Shown: positions 34,511 through 42,784 of the stretch, one piece after another
How positions within the stretch are numbered: position 1 is the stretch's first letter
Layout of the letters: every line of letters starts with the position of its first letter
Assembly (NCBI GenBank): GCA_023415235.1
Contig: JAEZLP010000069.1
Span: 101,816 to 165,815, forward strand
Length of the DNA: 64,000 nt
Direction of reading: 5' to 3'
Origin: Bacillota bacterium
Lineage (GTDB): Bacteria; Bacillota; Clostridia; Peptostreptococcales; Anaerovoracaceae
Position numbers and translations under genes: made by a program
The notes under the pieces: generated by a model
Told to the model about the DNA's origin: nothing
The model's input: the letters and a program-made list of their open reading frames with translations, nothing else
Databases searched by the model: none

Positions 34511-36250
34511 ATGAATAAGTTCATTCGAGTTGATATGACTTCATTGAAAGCTACAATCGGAGAGGTGCCGGAAAAGTATATTGGCTTGGGAGGTCGCGCG
34601 CTTACCTCCAACTTTGTTGCGGATGAGGTTAAGCCTACCTGCCATGCATTAGGCAAAAACAACAAACTGATCTTTTCTCCCGGCTTACTGAGCGGTACAC
34701 CGGCTGCCAATTCCGGACGTATTTCAGTTGGAGCCAAAAGTCCGCTGACCGGTACCATTAAGGAAAGCAACTCCGGCGGGTCTTTTTCACAAAAAATGGC
34801 AAAGATGGGCATCAAAGCTCTGGTGATTGAGGGGATGCCTGCAGATGATAAGTTCTACATACTAAAAATTGATATAAATAGTGTTACGATAGACGAGGCG
34901 CCGGCAGAGATTCTCGGGGGTACCGGCAACTACAAAGCGATAGAAGTACTAAATGCAATATACGGTGATAAAGTCGGGATTGCACTGGCAGGTCCTGCAG
35001 GCGAGTATCGCCTTCCCGCCGCAAATATTTCCTTTAAAGACCCTGACGGAAATATTCGCAGTGCCGGGCGCGGGGGCTTGGGTGCAGTGATGGGTTCAAA
35101 AAAGGTGAAGGCGATCGTCATAGATGACACCGGCGCCGGTGCAGTTCCTATTGCGGATCCGGAAAAATTCAAAGAGACTTCAAAGGTGTTTGCTAAGGCG
35201 CTTCTGGATCATCCGGTTTCCGGGCAGGGTTTGGGAGCCTATGGAACGGATGTACTGATTAACATATTAAACGAAGCAGGCGGCCTTCCGGCCAACAACT
35301 TTACGGCCGGTCGTATCGAGCATAATGATAATATTTCCGGCGAAACATTGAACGCTACCATTACAGAGCGTGGCGGCGACGGCAAGGTCTCCCACGGCTG
35401 TCATAACGGTTGTGTAATCAAATGCTCTCAATGGTATCCGGATAAGCAGGGCAAATATATTACCAGCGGATTTGAATATGAGACAATATGGGGACTTGGT
35501 GCCGATTCCGGAATTAAAGATCTTGACGATATTGCTTATATAGACCGCGCAATGGACGATATCGGAATTGATAGTATCGAAACCGCTGTCGCAATTGCCA
35601 CTGCCATGGACGGGGGGTTATTGCCGTGGGGCGACGGCAAGGCAGTACTGGATGCAGTGAAGCAAATTGCAGTTCCTACACCGCTGGGACGTATCCTTGG
35701 CGGCGGCACCGCTATCGTAGGCAAGGTATGCGGCCTCTATCGAACTCCTGTTGTAAAAAATCAGGGAATACCCGCTTATGATCCGCGTCCGGTCAAAGGT
35801 ATCGGTTTAACTTACGCTACCAGCACAATGGGCGCCGACCATACCGCCGGCTACTGCATCTCCGGTAATATCCTGAAAGTCGGCGCTGACATCGACCCGC
35901 TCAAGAAAGACGGGCAGATCGAATATTCGCGGGCAATGCAAATCGGAACCGCCGCAGTGGACAGTACCGGTATGTGTCTGTTTGTATACTTCGGTATTGC
36001 TGACAATCCGGACGGGTATCAAGCCCTGATCGACATGATTAATGCACAATACGGGTTGTCTCTTACATCTGCGGATGTTGATAAGCTTGGTGAATCTGTT
36101 CTTAAGGTGGAGCGCGCCTTCAACCAAGCAGCCGGTTTTACCAATGCCCACGACCGCTTACCGGAGTTTTTCGAATATGAACCGTGTCCCCCCCACAATG
36201 TGGTTTGGGACTTTACGCCCGAAGAGATCGATGAGGTGTACAATTTCTAA
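34511..36250 (+). CDS. Aldehyde:ferredoxin oxidoreductase (tungsten/molybdenum pterin enzyme)
   Basis: 579 residues, with GAGGAGG before ATG. It opens with the AOR N-domain (FIRVDMTSLKATIGE; YIGLGGRALTS), then SPGLLSGTPAANSGR. The 4Fe-4S ligands are visible as HGCHNGCVIKCSQW (Cys-x3-Cys-x3-Cys) plus the later Cys in VDSTGMCLF. Pterin-binding regions include GRGGLGAVMGSKKVKAIV. The enzyme oxidises aldehydes to acids with ferredoxin, typical in amino-acid fermentation where 2-oxo acid breakdown gives aldehydes. Two MoaD-like genes follow, as in other AOR operons. Confidence 0.92.
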   Translation: MNKFIRVDMTSLKATIGEVPEKYIGLGGRALTSNFVADEVKPTCHALGKNNKLIFSPGLLSGTPAANSGRISVGAKSPLTGTIKESNSGGSFSQKMAKMGIKALVIEGMPADDKFYILKIDINSVTIDEAPAEILGGTGNYKAIEVLNAIYGDKVGIALAGPAGEYRLPAANISFKDPDGNIRSAGRGGLGAVMGSKKVKAIVIDDTGAGAVPIADPEKFKETSKVFAKALLDHPVSGQGLGAYGTDVLINILNEAGGLPANNFTAGRIEHNDNISGETLNATITERGGDGKVSHGCHNGCVIKCSQWYPDKQGKYITSGFEYETIWGLGADSGIKDLDDIAYIDRAMDDIGIDSIETAVAIATAMDGGLLPWGDGKAVLDAVKQIAVPTPLGRILGGGTAIVGKVCGLYRTPVVKNQGIPAYDPRPVKGIGLTYATSTMGADHTAGYCISGNILKVGADIDPLKKDGQIEYSRAMQIGTAAVDSTGMCLFVYFGIADNPDGYQALIDMINAQYGLSLTSADVDKLGESVLKVERAFNQAAGFTNAHDRLPEFFEYEPCPPHNVVWDFTPEEIDEVYNF

Positions 36251-36263
36251 TGGAACGATAGAA

Positions 36264-36296
36264 GAAAGCCGGACTTCCGTCCGGCTTCCTTTTCTC
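36264..36296 (+). terminator. Rho-independent terminator or attenuator after AOR
   Basis: The stem AAGCCGGAC / GTCCGGCTT with loop TTCC is followed by CCTTTTC. It sits between AOR and the MoaD-like genes, so those may be expressed by read-through at a lower level. Confidence 0.7.
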
Positions 36297-36374
36297 GAAT
36301 ATCGATGGAATGCTTGAATCATTCTCTTAATTTCTATGACGGGTTTGAATCATTCTATAACCAGAGGGGTGAAT

Positions 36375-36704
36375 ATGATGGAAAAGGAAAAGAAGAGCAT
36401 TGAGATAAGAGGTTTTCTTCATCTGGATAAAATGTTTAGAAAGAAGCATGGCGCCATACCCTTGATCTACAATCTTGAAAATCCGATTACAGGTATGGAA
36501 TTGGCAAAACGGCTGGAGATTCCGCCGCATGAAATAGAAGTAATTTTCGTCAATGGCTTTGTTCAGGCTTTAGATTATTCAATTCAGCCAGGCGACCGAG
36601 TAGCTTTTCTGCCGCCAGGCTGCCCTGGCCCATATCGTATCGCTCTTGGTTTTTATGGAAAAAATCAAGGGAATGAAGCTAATTTTAGAATTATAAAGCA
36701 ATAG
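36375..36704 (+). CDS. MoaD/ThiS-like beta-grasp protein without a terminal Gly-Gly
   Basis: 109 residues from ATG 36375 (GAGGGG upstream; the frame opens earlier). The second half is a ubiquitin-like fold: MELAKRLEIPPHEIEVIFVN, GFVQALDYSIQPGDRVAFLP, then PGCPGPYR. Unlike sulfur-carrier MoaD it ends IIKQ, not Gly-Gly. It lies between AOR and a canonical MoaD, so it may be an AOR chaperone or cofactor-delivery partner rather than a sulfur carrier. Confidence 0.7.
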   Translation: MMEKEKKSIEIRGFLHLDKMFRKKHGAIPLIYNLENPITGMELAKRLEIPPHEIEVIFVNGFVQALDYSIQPGDRVAFLPPGCPGPYRIALGFYGKNQGNEANFRIIKQ

Positions 36705-36757
36705 TATTTATGCCTTACAGAGAAATCTATGCATATTATGGGAAGGATCCTAACGAT

Positions 36758-36985
36758 ATGATACACGTTACAGTGAAGTTATTTGCTACCTTAAGACAAA
36801 ACCGCGAAAAAGAGCAGATCATGGAGCTGCCGCATGGAGCTGCCATAAAAGACATCATCGAACTCCTCAACATTCCCCAAAAGGAGGCTGCAATCTTGAT
36901 GATAAATGGCAGAGGCGCAAAGCTAGATGCAATTCTTCAGGACAATGATACGGTGTCAATTTTCCCGCCGCTGGGTGGTGGCTAA
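36758..36985 (+). CDS. MoaD/ThiS family sulfur-carrier protein
   Basis: 75 residues from ATG 36758 (AAGGA 10 nt upstream); the frame is open 48 nt earlier. It begins IHVTVKLFATLRQNRE and ends TVSIFPPLGGG, with the C-terminal Gly-Gly that is adenylated and thiocarboxylated to give sulfur to molybdopterin or tungstopterin. Its position after AOR fits a dedicated cofactor-synthesis role. Confidence 0.85.
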   Translation: MIHVTVKLFATLRQNREKEQIMELPHGAAIKDIIELLNIPQKEAAILMINGRGAKLDAILQDNDTVSIFPPLGGG

Positions 36986-36997
36986 AACGCCTGCTGC

Positions 36998-37060
36998 GTT
37001 CATCACCCCATTTCTACCTGTTGTTCATCACCCCATTTCTATCTGTTTTTCAACACCCTG
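36998..37060 (+). repeat. 25-bp tandem repeat, about 2.5 copies
   Basis: GTTCATCACCCCATTTCTAC begins at 36998 and again, nearly identical, at 37023; a partial third (TTTTCAACACCC) begins near 37048. The period is 25 bp. It lies between the MoaD gene and the PepD gene in otherwise AT-rich DNA. No stem-loop or spacer pattern suggests a CRISPR. Confidence 0.65.
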
Positions 37061-37160
37061 ATTTTATTATTTATCTTTTATTTTTCATTTCTTTTTAATA
37101 GCTTCTTTAGAAAATACCCATACTAATACAATTGAATACGAATATAAAAGGAGATTTGCG

Positions 37161-38624
37161 ATGGAAGACCGTGTATTAAGTAATCAAGAGCCCGCAGATG
37201 TGTTTTTCTATTTTGAAGAACTCAGTAGAATTCCCAGAGGATCTGGAAATGAGCAGGCAATCAGCGACTATCTCGTCTCTTTTGCCAGGGCTCGCCATCT
37301 GAACGTCATACAGGATGAGGCGCTGAATGTGGTGATCAAAAAACCTGGCACACCAGGCTATGAAAACAGCCCGGGAGTGGTAATTCAAGGCCATATGGAT
37401 ATGGTCTGCGAAAAAGACCCCGATGTCATACACGATTTTTTAAAGGATCCCATTCGTCTTCGGGTGCGCGATGACATGATATATGCCACAGGCACTACTC
37501 TGGGCGCCGACGACGGCATAGCCGTTGCTATGGGACTGGCATTGATTGCCTCTGAAAATATTCCTCATCCTCCGTTGGAGCTGCTGCTCACCACCAACGA
37601 GGAAACCGGCATGGACGGAGCCCACGCACTGGATCCGAAGACGATTTCGGGCAGAACGCTGATCAACATTGACTCGGAAGAGGAGGGTATTTTGACGGTC
37701 AGCTGCGCCGGAGGGTGCTCGGCACGCATAAACATCCCCGTTTCTTGGGAAGCTACTGATAGCGCCATGACCTTTCTCTCTATCACAGTGGAAGGACTGA
37801 AGGGTGGACATTCCGGAATTGAAATTCACCAGGGCAGAGCCAATGCAAACAAGCTGCTTGCCCGCCTGCTGGATCATTTGAATACCAAGACAGCCATTGC
37901 ATTATGCTCTATAAAGGGCGGATCCAAGCATAATGCCATTGCCCGTGACGCCGCTGCTGTCATCGGCATCCCGAAGGCAGAAGAGGCGCTGCTGCGGAAG
38001 CAATTGGCAGAGCTCGAGGCAGTGTTTCAGGATGAGTTTAAAACAGCAGACCCGGATATCCGCATTCTTCTATCTGCTTTAGATCGCCAGCCCAAACAAA
38101 TCATGACGAGAGAGAGTGCCTGTCATGTTATCCAATTCCTTTATCTCATCCCCCATGGAGTTCAGAGCATGAGCATGGATATTGAGGGGCTTGTTGAGAG
38201 TTCATTGAATTTGGGCGTTGTTCAGACAAACAAGGATGGTGTGGAAATAATCAGCTCCCTTAGAAGTTCCGTCGGAAGCATCAAGGCGAATCTCTTTCAT
38301 ACGATAGTGTCCCTTGCGCATCTTACAAACGGAAACGTGACTGAGGAGGCTTCATATCCTGAATGGCGGTACAATCCCGACTCGAAAATACGGGCGCTGC
38401 TTTCTGAATTATATGAGGAGATGTTTGGTCAGAAGCCACAGATCAATGCGATCCATGCAGGTCTTGAGTGTGCATTGTTTGATGAAATGTTCAATGGAAA
38501 AATGGACATGATTTCTATTGGGCCAACTATTGTGGGCGTCCACACACCGGAAGAGCATTTGAGCATCCCTTCCACACAGCGTACATGGACATTTTTGAAA
38601 GAGGCGCTCAAAGCGATGCGTTAG
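37161..38624 (+). CDS. pepD: Aminoacyl-histidine (Xaa-His) dipeptidase, M20 family
   Basis: 487 residues, with AGGAG before ATG. Zinc-site motifs of the M20/PepD family: VIQGHMDMVCEKD (His and Asp), TLGADDGIAVAMGLAL (bridging Asp), LLTTNEETGMDGAHAL (catalytic Glu-Glu), INIDSEEEG, and a C-terminal HAGLECALFDE with His. Length matches PepD (about 485). It cleaves dipeptides in the cytosol and precedes an OPT peptide transporter on the same strand, so the pair probably imports and digests small peptides. Confidence 0.93.
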   Translation: MEDRVLSNQEPADVFFYFEELSRIPRGSGNEQAISDYLVSFARARHLNVIQDEALNVVIKKPGTPGYENSPGVVIQGHMDMVCEKDPDVIHDFLKDPIRLRVRDDMIYATGTTLGADDGIAVAMGLALIASENIPHPPLELLLTTNEETGMDGAHALDPKTISGRTLINIDSEEEGILTVSCAGGCSARINIPVSWEATDSAMTFLSITVEGLKGGHSGIEIHQGRANANKLLARLLDHLNTKTAIALCSIKGGSKHNAIARDAAAVIGIPKAEEALLRKQLAELEAVFQDEFKTADPDIRILLSALDRQPKQIMTRESACHVIQFLYLIPHGVQSMSMDIEGLVESSLNLGVVQTNKDGVEIISSLRSSVGSIKANLFHTIVSLAHLTNGNVTEEASYPEWRYNPDSKIRALLSELYEEMFGQKPQINAIHAGLECALFDEMFNGKMDMISIGPTIVGVHTPEEHLSIPSTQRTWTFLKEALKAMR

Positions 38625-38716
38625 TTATAAGCTGCTGAACCATGGGACTGGAGGGATTCAGGGTTAAAAATAGGATTGAATTGCGATAAATTGTTACTTT
38701 GAGAGGGGAGTGTTTT

Positions 38717-40636
38717 ATGAATAAAAAACTATCCAAAGAAGCTTATGGCGGCGTATCCGGAAAAGACTACGTTCCATATATCTCCAGCGGTTCCAGACTT
38801 GGGGGGAACGTCGCCGTTTTAATTATCGGTATTTTATTGGCCGCGCTGTTTGCGGCCTCCACCGCTTACTCCGGAATGAAGGCCGGACTCACTGTAGCCG
38901 CAGGGATCCCCGGCTCTATCTTAGGTTCTGTGTTCATTGCCATCTTTGCAAAGCAAAAGGGAATTCTGGGGAAGAACCTGGTCCAGGGCATGTCCAGCGG
39001 CGGAGAATCCATTGCAAGCGGCATGATATTCGTTATGCCCGCGGTGCTTCTGATCGGCTCCCAGGTTTCCTTTCTGGAAGGTCTCCTAATAGGAGTGGGC
39101 GGCGCATTGTTTGGGCTCGGCGCCACTTCATTGGTTTATCAATACCTGATTGTTGCGGAACACGGCACACTGATGTATCCCGAGTCAATGGCTATTTCTG
39201 AGACTCTGGTCGCTTCCGAGGGCGCCAAGGATTCGATTAAGTCTATGGGAATCGGCTTCGGTATCGGAGGTATTCTGACCATTGTGACCAGTTCTTTCCT
39301 GAACGTGACCAACAATGTCATCAGCTATGCTAATGAATCCTTTTATAAGTGGAGATTTCAGCTGGAAGTGAACCCTCTGCTGCTGGGCATCGGTTTTATC
39401 GTCGGTCTGCCTGTGGCGCTGGCCATGTTCTCCAGCTCCATTCTCGCCAATTTTGTTGTCACGCCTCTGATCGGCTATTTTGCCACCTTGGGTGGAAGCG
39501 GTGCCACTGTGTGGAACAATCCATCCGTCACCATCGATGCGATGCAGGTGGGCGATATCGCCGGCAGCTATGTGAAATACATCGGAGCGGGCATCATGCT
39601 CTCTGGCGGCCTGATCAGCGCCATCCGCCTCATTCCAGTTGTCGCCTCCTCCATCCGTGAGACCATGAGCGCCAAGGACACAGGAAAAGGCGGCGGCGGA
39701 GCCCTGCAGACTTTCGTGTTACTGGGCGGTATCGCGGTGGGATTTGTCGGAGGCTTCCTGATCTCTGGCGGCAACATGTTCATGGCTATTGTTACCACAA
39801 TTTTAAGCCTGATCCTGTCCATGCTGTTCGTTATCGTTGCCGGCCGTCTGACCGGTACCATCGGCACCTCCAACCTGCCCGTCTCCGGTATGACCATCGC
39901 TTCCATTGTGGTTGTCACTCTGCTGTTTGCGGGCATGGGCTGGACAAGCGGAAGCGATAACCGTTCTCTTCTGCTGTTCGGTACCTTTATCGTCACCGCC
40001 ATTGCAACGGCCGGCGGCTACAGCCAGTCCCAGAAGGTAACCTTCATCATCGGCGGAGAAAAGAACGAAATGCATAATTACTACGCCATCGCTACGATTG
40101 CGGGTGTGGCAGTTGTTACCGGCGTAATTCTGCTGCTTTCTGAACAGCTCTCCATGACAGGCGACAACGTGCCGTTTGCGCTGCCACAGGCCAACCTGAT
40201 GGCGACGCTGACCTCAGGCATCATGTCGGGCCAACTGCCCTGGGTTATGATTATCGCAGGTGCAATTCTTGGTATTGTTTTCTTCATGCTGAATCTACCC
40301 GTAATGACGGTTGCTATCGGCTTTTATCTGCCCATATCAACCACCTCCATCATTCTGGTTGGCGCTCTACTTCGCGTGTTTGTTGAAAAGTACTCCAAGA
40401 GTGAAACAGAAAAGGATGCCAGAGTTTCCAACGGCGTAAGCCTTTCCTCGGGGCTGGTCGCCGGCGGCTCCATCATTGGACTGATCGGCATTATCCTTCA
40501 AGTGACCGGCGTGATCGGAGCAGCAGCTCCTTCCGGATTTGCCGGAACGAATGGTATGGCTTTTATCCTGTTAGTGATTTTGGTGGTCGCTACCCTGATC
40601 CCCCTCATGAACGGCAAAATAAGGCATGTCGACTAA
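38717..40636 (+). CDS. OPT family oligopeptide transporter
   Basis: 639 residues from ATG 38717 (GGGAG 7 nt upstream; the frame opens 18 nt earlier at a TTG). Some 14-16 hydrophobic segments. OPT family features are GMKAGLTVAAGIPGSILG near the start, GIPxS-type turns, MYPESMAISETLVASEG and the C-terminal GFYLPISTTSIILVGALLR. It carries short peptides or metal chelates with protons. The last 11 nt overlap the PqqD-like gene. Confidence 0.92.
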   Translation: MNKKLSKEAYGGVSGKDYVPYISSGSRLGGNVAVLIIGILLAALFAASTAYSGMKAGLTVAAGIPGSILGSVFIAIFAKQKGILGKNLVQGMSSGGESIASGMIFVMPAVLLIGSQVSFLEGLLIGVGGALFGLGATSLVYQYLIVAEHGTLMYPESMAISETLVASEGAKDSIKSMGIGFGIGGILTIVTSSFLNVTNNVISYANESFYKWRFQLEVNPLLLGIGFIVGLPVALAMFSSSILANFVVTPLIGYFATLGGSGATVWNNPSVTIDAMQVGDIAGSYVKYIGAGIMLSGGLISAIRLIPVVASSIRETMSAKDTGKGGGGALQTFVLLGGIAVGFVGGFLISGGNMFMAIVTTILSLILSMLFVIVAGRLTGTIGTSNLPVSGMTIASIVVVTLLFAGMGWTSGSDNRSLLLFGTFIVTAIATAGGYSQSQKVTFIIGGEKNEMHNYYAIATIAGVAVVTGVILLLSEQLSMTGDNVPFALPQANLMATLTSGIMSGQLPWVMIIAGAILGIVFFMLNLPVMTVAIGFYLPISTTSIILVGALLRVFVEKYSKSETEKDARVSNGVSLSSGLVAGGSIIGLIGIILQVTGVIGAAAPSGFAGTNGMAFILLVILVVATLIPLMNGKIRHVD

Positions 40637-40976
40637 AGCTGCCAATATGCTGGACGTCATTTTTCGGGTTTCAAGCAAACTAGCGTACGAGGTCAATGAG
40701 GATGGCATCGTGACATTGCTGATCAGACAGGATCACATGGTTCAGCGCATTTTCCGAAGGCTGCGGGTAAAAATCCCGGAATATCAGCGAATCACCATGG
40801 ATGAATTTGGAAGCTACACCTTTTTGCAAATTGACGGTCAGAAAACGGTACGGGAAATCGGCGAGGCCCTTGAGGCCAGGTTCGGGGACAAGGTGCAGCC
40901 GCTCTACGAAAGGCTGTCGCTGTTCCTGACCCATATTCAGGAACGGCGCCACTATATCGAAAAAGCCAAGCCTTAA
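40626..40976 (+). CDS. PqqD family protein
   Basis: 116 residues; ATG lies inside the OPT gene, 11 nt before its stop, so the two are translationally coupled. The core VTLLIRQDHMVQRIFRRL...IDGQKTVREIGEALEARFG has the winged-helix layout of PqqD, a peptide chaperone for radical-SAM enzymes. No radical-SAM or precursor gene is nearby; in this context the domain may bind transported peptides. Confidence 0.75.
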   Translation: MSTKAANMLDVIFRVSSKLAYEVNEDGIVTLLIRQDHMVQRIFRRLRVKIPEYQRITMDEFGSYTFLQIDGQKTVREIGEALEARFGDKVQPLYERLSLFLTHIQERRHYIEKAKP

Positions 40977-40979
40977 GAC

Positions 40980-41021
40980 GCACCGGTTGACGCCATGAGC
41001 TGCTGGTTAAACCGGTGCTTT
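40980..41021 (+). terminator. Probable terminator after the OPT/PqqD pair
   Basis: A perfect 9-bp stem GCACCGGTT / AACCGGTGC with a 21-nt loop and a weak tail TTTC. The interval to the convergent M23 gene at 41086 holds nothing else. Confidence 0.5.
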
Positions 41022-41085
41022 CGACGGCTGGAGCAGCATGTTTGCTACATTTAGCCCCCGTACGATATATTCCCCTTGCAGGTCG

Positions 41086-41907
41086 TCAAAGGAAGGAAGG
41101 AAGAGGGCGTGGGTCAAAAACATTATAATTCGTCATAGGAGTGAAGGATATATTCTCAAATTCGATAGGCAGCCCCGCCGAACTGTAAAAACTCGTCCCG
41201 TCCTGAAGCTGGAAGTGCAGATGCGGTTCTGAGCTGTTGCCGGAATTGCCGCAGCGGGCAATGGTCTGCCCACGCTTCACAGGGTCGCGGGATTTGACGC
41301 AGATGCTGCCGGGCTGCAAATGAGCCAAAAGGCTGTATTCCGATTCTGAATGACGGATCAGGATATGGTTTCCCCTTATATCGCGGGCGGAACAGTCAAC
41401 CCGGCCATTTCCCAATATGAGGCTGTCGGAATAGCCGGAAACAGCCTCAATAACCTCTCCGTCGGCGGGCGCCAAAACTTCTTTGCCGTAACAATAATAA
41501 TCGTCCTCTTTCTTTCCGTCACCAATATGGCTTTTTCCGCTTTCATCAAGCATTAGAAAATCATAGGCGTATCGTTGAGTCGGGATGTCCCATGAATGGG
41601 AGAATTTTCGATCTATACCCCCATTGACCACTGTCCAAGAATCCTTGAATGGCAGAGAATACTTTACTTTGCAGCAATAGTTTTCTGTAGATGGCATGTT
41701 GGAACCATAGCGATAAGGAACAGCGAGCATTCCCCATAGCTGTTTGAGCGACTGAAGGAACACGGGAAAATTATAAAATATTTCAACAAATCCAAACAGC
41801 CAGAAAAGCCAGAGAAAGTCAAACAATCGATACTCAGTGAAAAGGCTGGGCAAGCCCAAAAGCCCTAAATATTTAGCTTTTTCGCAAAATCTAACAAAGC
41901 GCTTCAT
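41086..41907 (-). CDS. M23 family metallopeptidase, membrane-anchored
   Basis: 273 residues from ATG 41907, which overlaps the TGA of the upstream dioxygenase (GAGGAGG 7 nt upstream). An N-terminal hydrophobic segment (about 15-60) anchors it. The catalytic domain has the LytM layout: HSWDIPTQRYAYDF, YGKEVLAPADGEV, HILIRHSESEYSLLAHL and GNSGNSSEPHLHFQLQDG, with His and Asp zinc ligands. These enzymes cut peptidoglycan cross-bridges outside the membrane, or act as inactive cofactors. Confidence 0.88.
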   Translation of the reverse strand: MKRFVRFCEKAKYLGLLGLPSLFTEYRLFDFLWLFWLFGFVEIFYNFPVFLQSLKQLWGMLAVPYRYGSNMPSTENYCCKVKYSLPFKDSWTVVNGGIDRKFSHSWDIPTQRYAYDFLMLDESGKSHIGDGKKEDDYYCYGKEVLAPADGEVIEAVSGYSDSLILGNGRVDCSARDIRGNHILIRHSESEYSLLAHLQPGSICVKSRDPVKRGQTIARCGNSGNSSEPHLHFQLQDGTSFYSSAGLPIEFENISFTPMTNYNVFDPRPLPSFL

Positions 41908-42695
41908 CGCTTTGCCTCCTCGCTGTTTTCCCAAAGATAACCTGTCATAGTTAATGATCCCAGTTCACAGGATTTATTATAAACACTGACTTTATCATCT
42001 TCATCCGACGCCCCGAGCGCATATAAAAGAGGATAAAAGTGGTCCGGTGTGGGTACTGCAAGCTTCGCAGCAACGCCTGCCCGGCTGAAGTCAATAATAT
42101 TGTTATAATTCTTTTTTAATATATTTTCATAAATGTAATCATCAAATCCATATGCCCAATCAAAGCCCTCGCCTGCTTTGCTCCAGTCAACCCGTATTAA
42201 GTTGTGGACGATATTTCCGGAGCCAAATAAGAGAACTCCTCGTTCCCTCAATGCGCTTAGCTCCTTGCCAATTTTATAATGCGTTTCCGGAGGAGCATCA
42301 GCATCAATGCTGATTTGAAAAACAGGAATATCTCTATCCGGATACATATGAACCAATACCGACCATGTCCCGTGATCGATTCCCCAGGAGTTATCATATT
42401 CCGTTTCCCTTGAAATCAGTTCCTTGGAGATTTCAGCCATGCCAGGCGAACCCGCTGTGTTGTATTTCACTTCATATAATTCCTTGGGGAAACCATACAT
42501 GTCATATATCGTTTTCGGATTTTCCTCGTTCATAATCCTGGTGCCTCTTGTAAACCAGTGTGCCGAAACAGACAGTATTGCCTCAGGTTTGGGTATCCTT
42601 TCAGCGATACTTCTCCAGGTCCTGGTATACTGGTTATCTTCAATCGCGTTCATCGGCGATCCATGTCCTACAAATAACACCGGCATCTTTGACAT
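41904..42695 (-). CDS. ygiD: Extradiol ring-cleavage dioxygenase, class III (YgiD/4,5-DOPA dioxygenase-like)
   Basis: 263 residues. Signature motifs: VLFVGHGSPMNAIED (His ligand, residues 6-20), ILSVSAHWFTRG (second His), IDHGTWSVLVHMYP, LLFGSGNIVHNLI and VPTPDHFYPLLYALGA. It opens catechol rings using a zinc or iron centre. An oxygen-dependent enzyme in a presumably anaerobic organism is odd; these proteins are nonetheless common in Clostridia. Upstream of M23 with a 4-nt overlap. Confidence 0.9.
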   Translation of the reverse strand: MSKMPVLFVGHGSPMNAIEDNQYTRTWRSIAERIPKPEAILSVSAHWFTRGTRIMNEENPKTIYDMYGFPKELYEVKYNTAGSPGMAEISKELISRETEYDNSWGIDHGTWSVLVHMYPDRDIPVFQISIDADAPPETHYKIGKELSALRERGVLLFGSGNIVHNLIRVDWSKAGEGFDWAYGFDDYIYENILKKNYNNIIDFSRAGVAAKLAVPTPDHFYPLLYALGASDEDDKVSVYNKSCELGSLTMTGYLWENSEEAKR

Positions 42696-42784
42696 TGCAT
42701 TCTACATTCCTTTCTTTCCATAGGTTTTCCATGTGACGGACATACCTATAGTGCTTCAAACGATTTGATCCAAGCAGCGTCCGT

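Noticed and set aside
36998..37060. CRISPR array
   Set aside because: Copies are directly adjacent with a 25-bp period and no unique spacers; no cas genes in the window.
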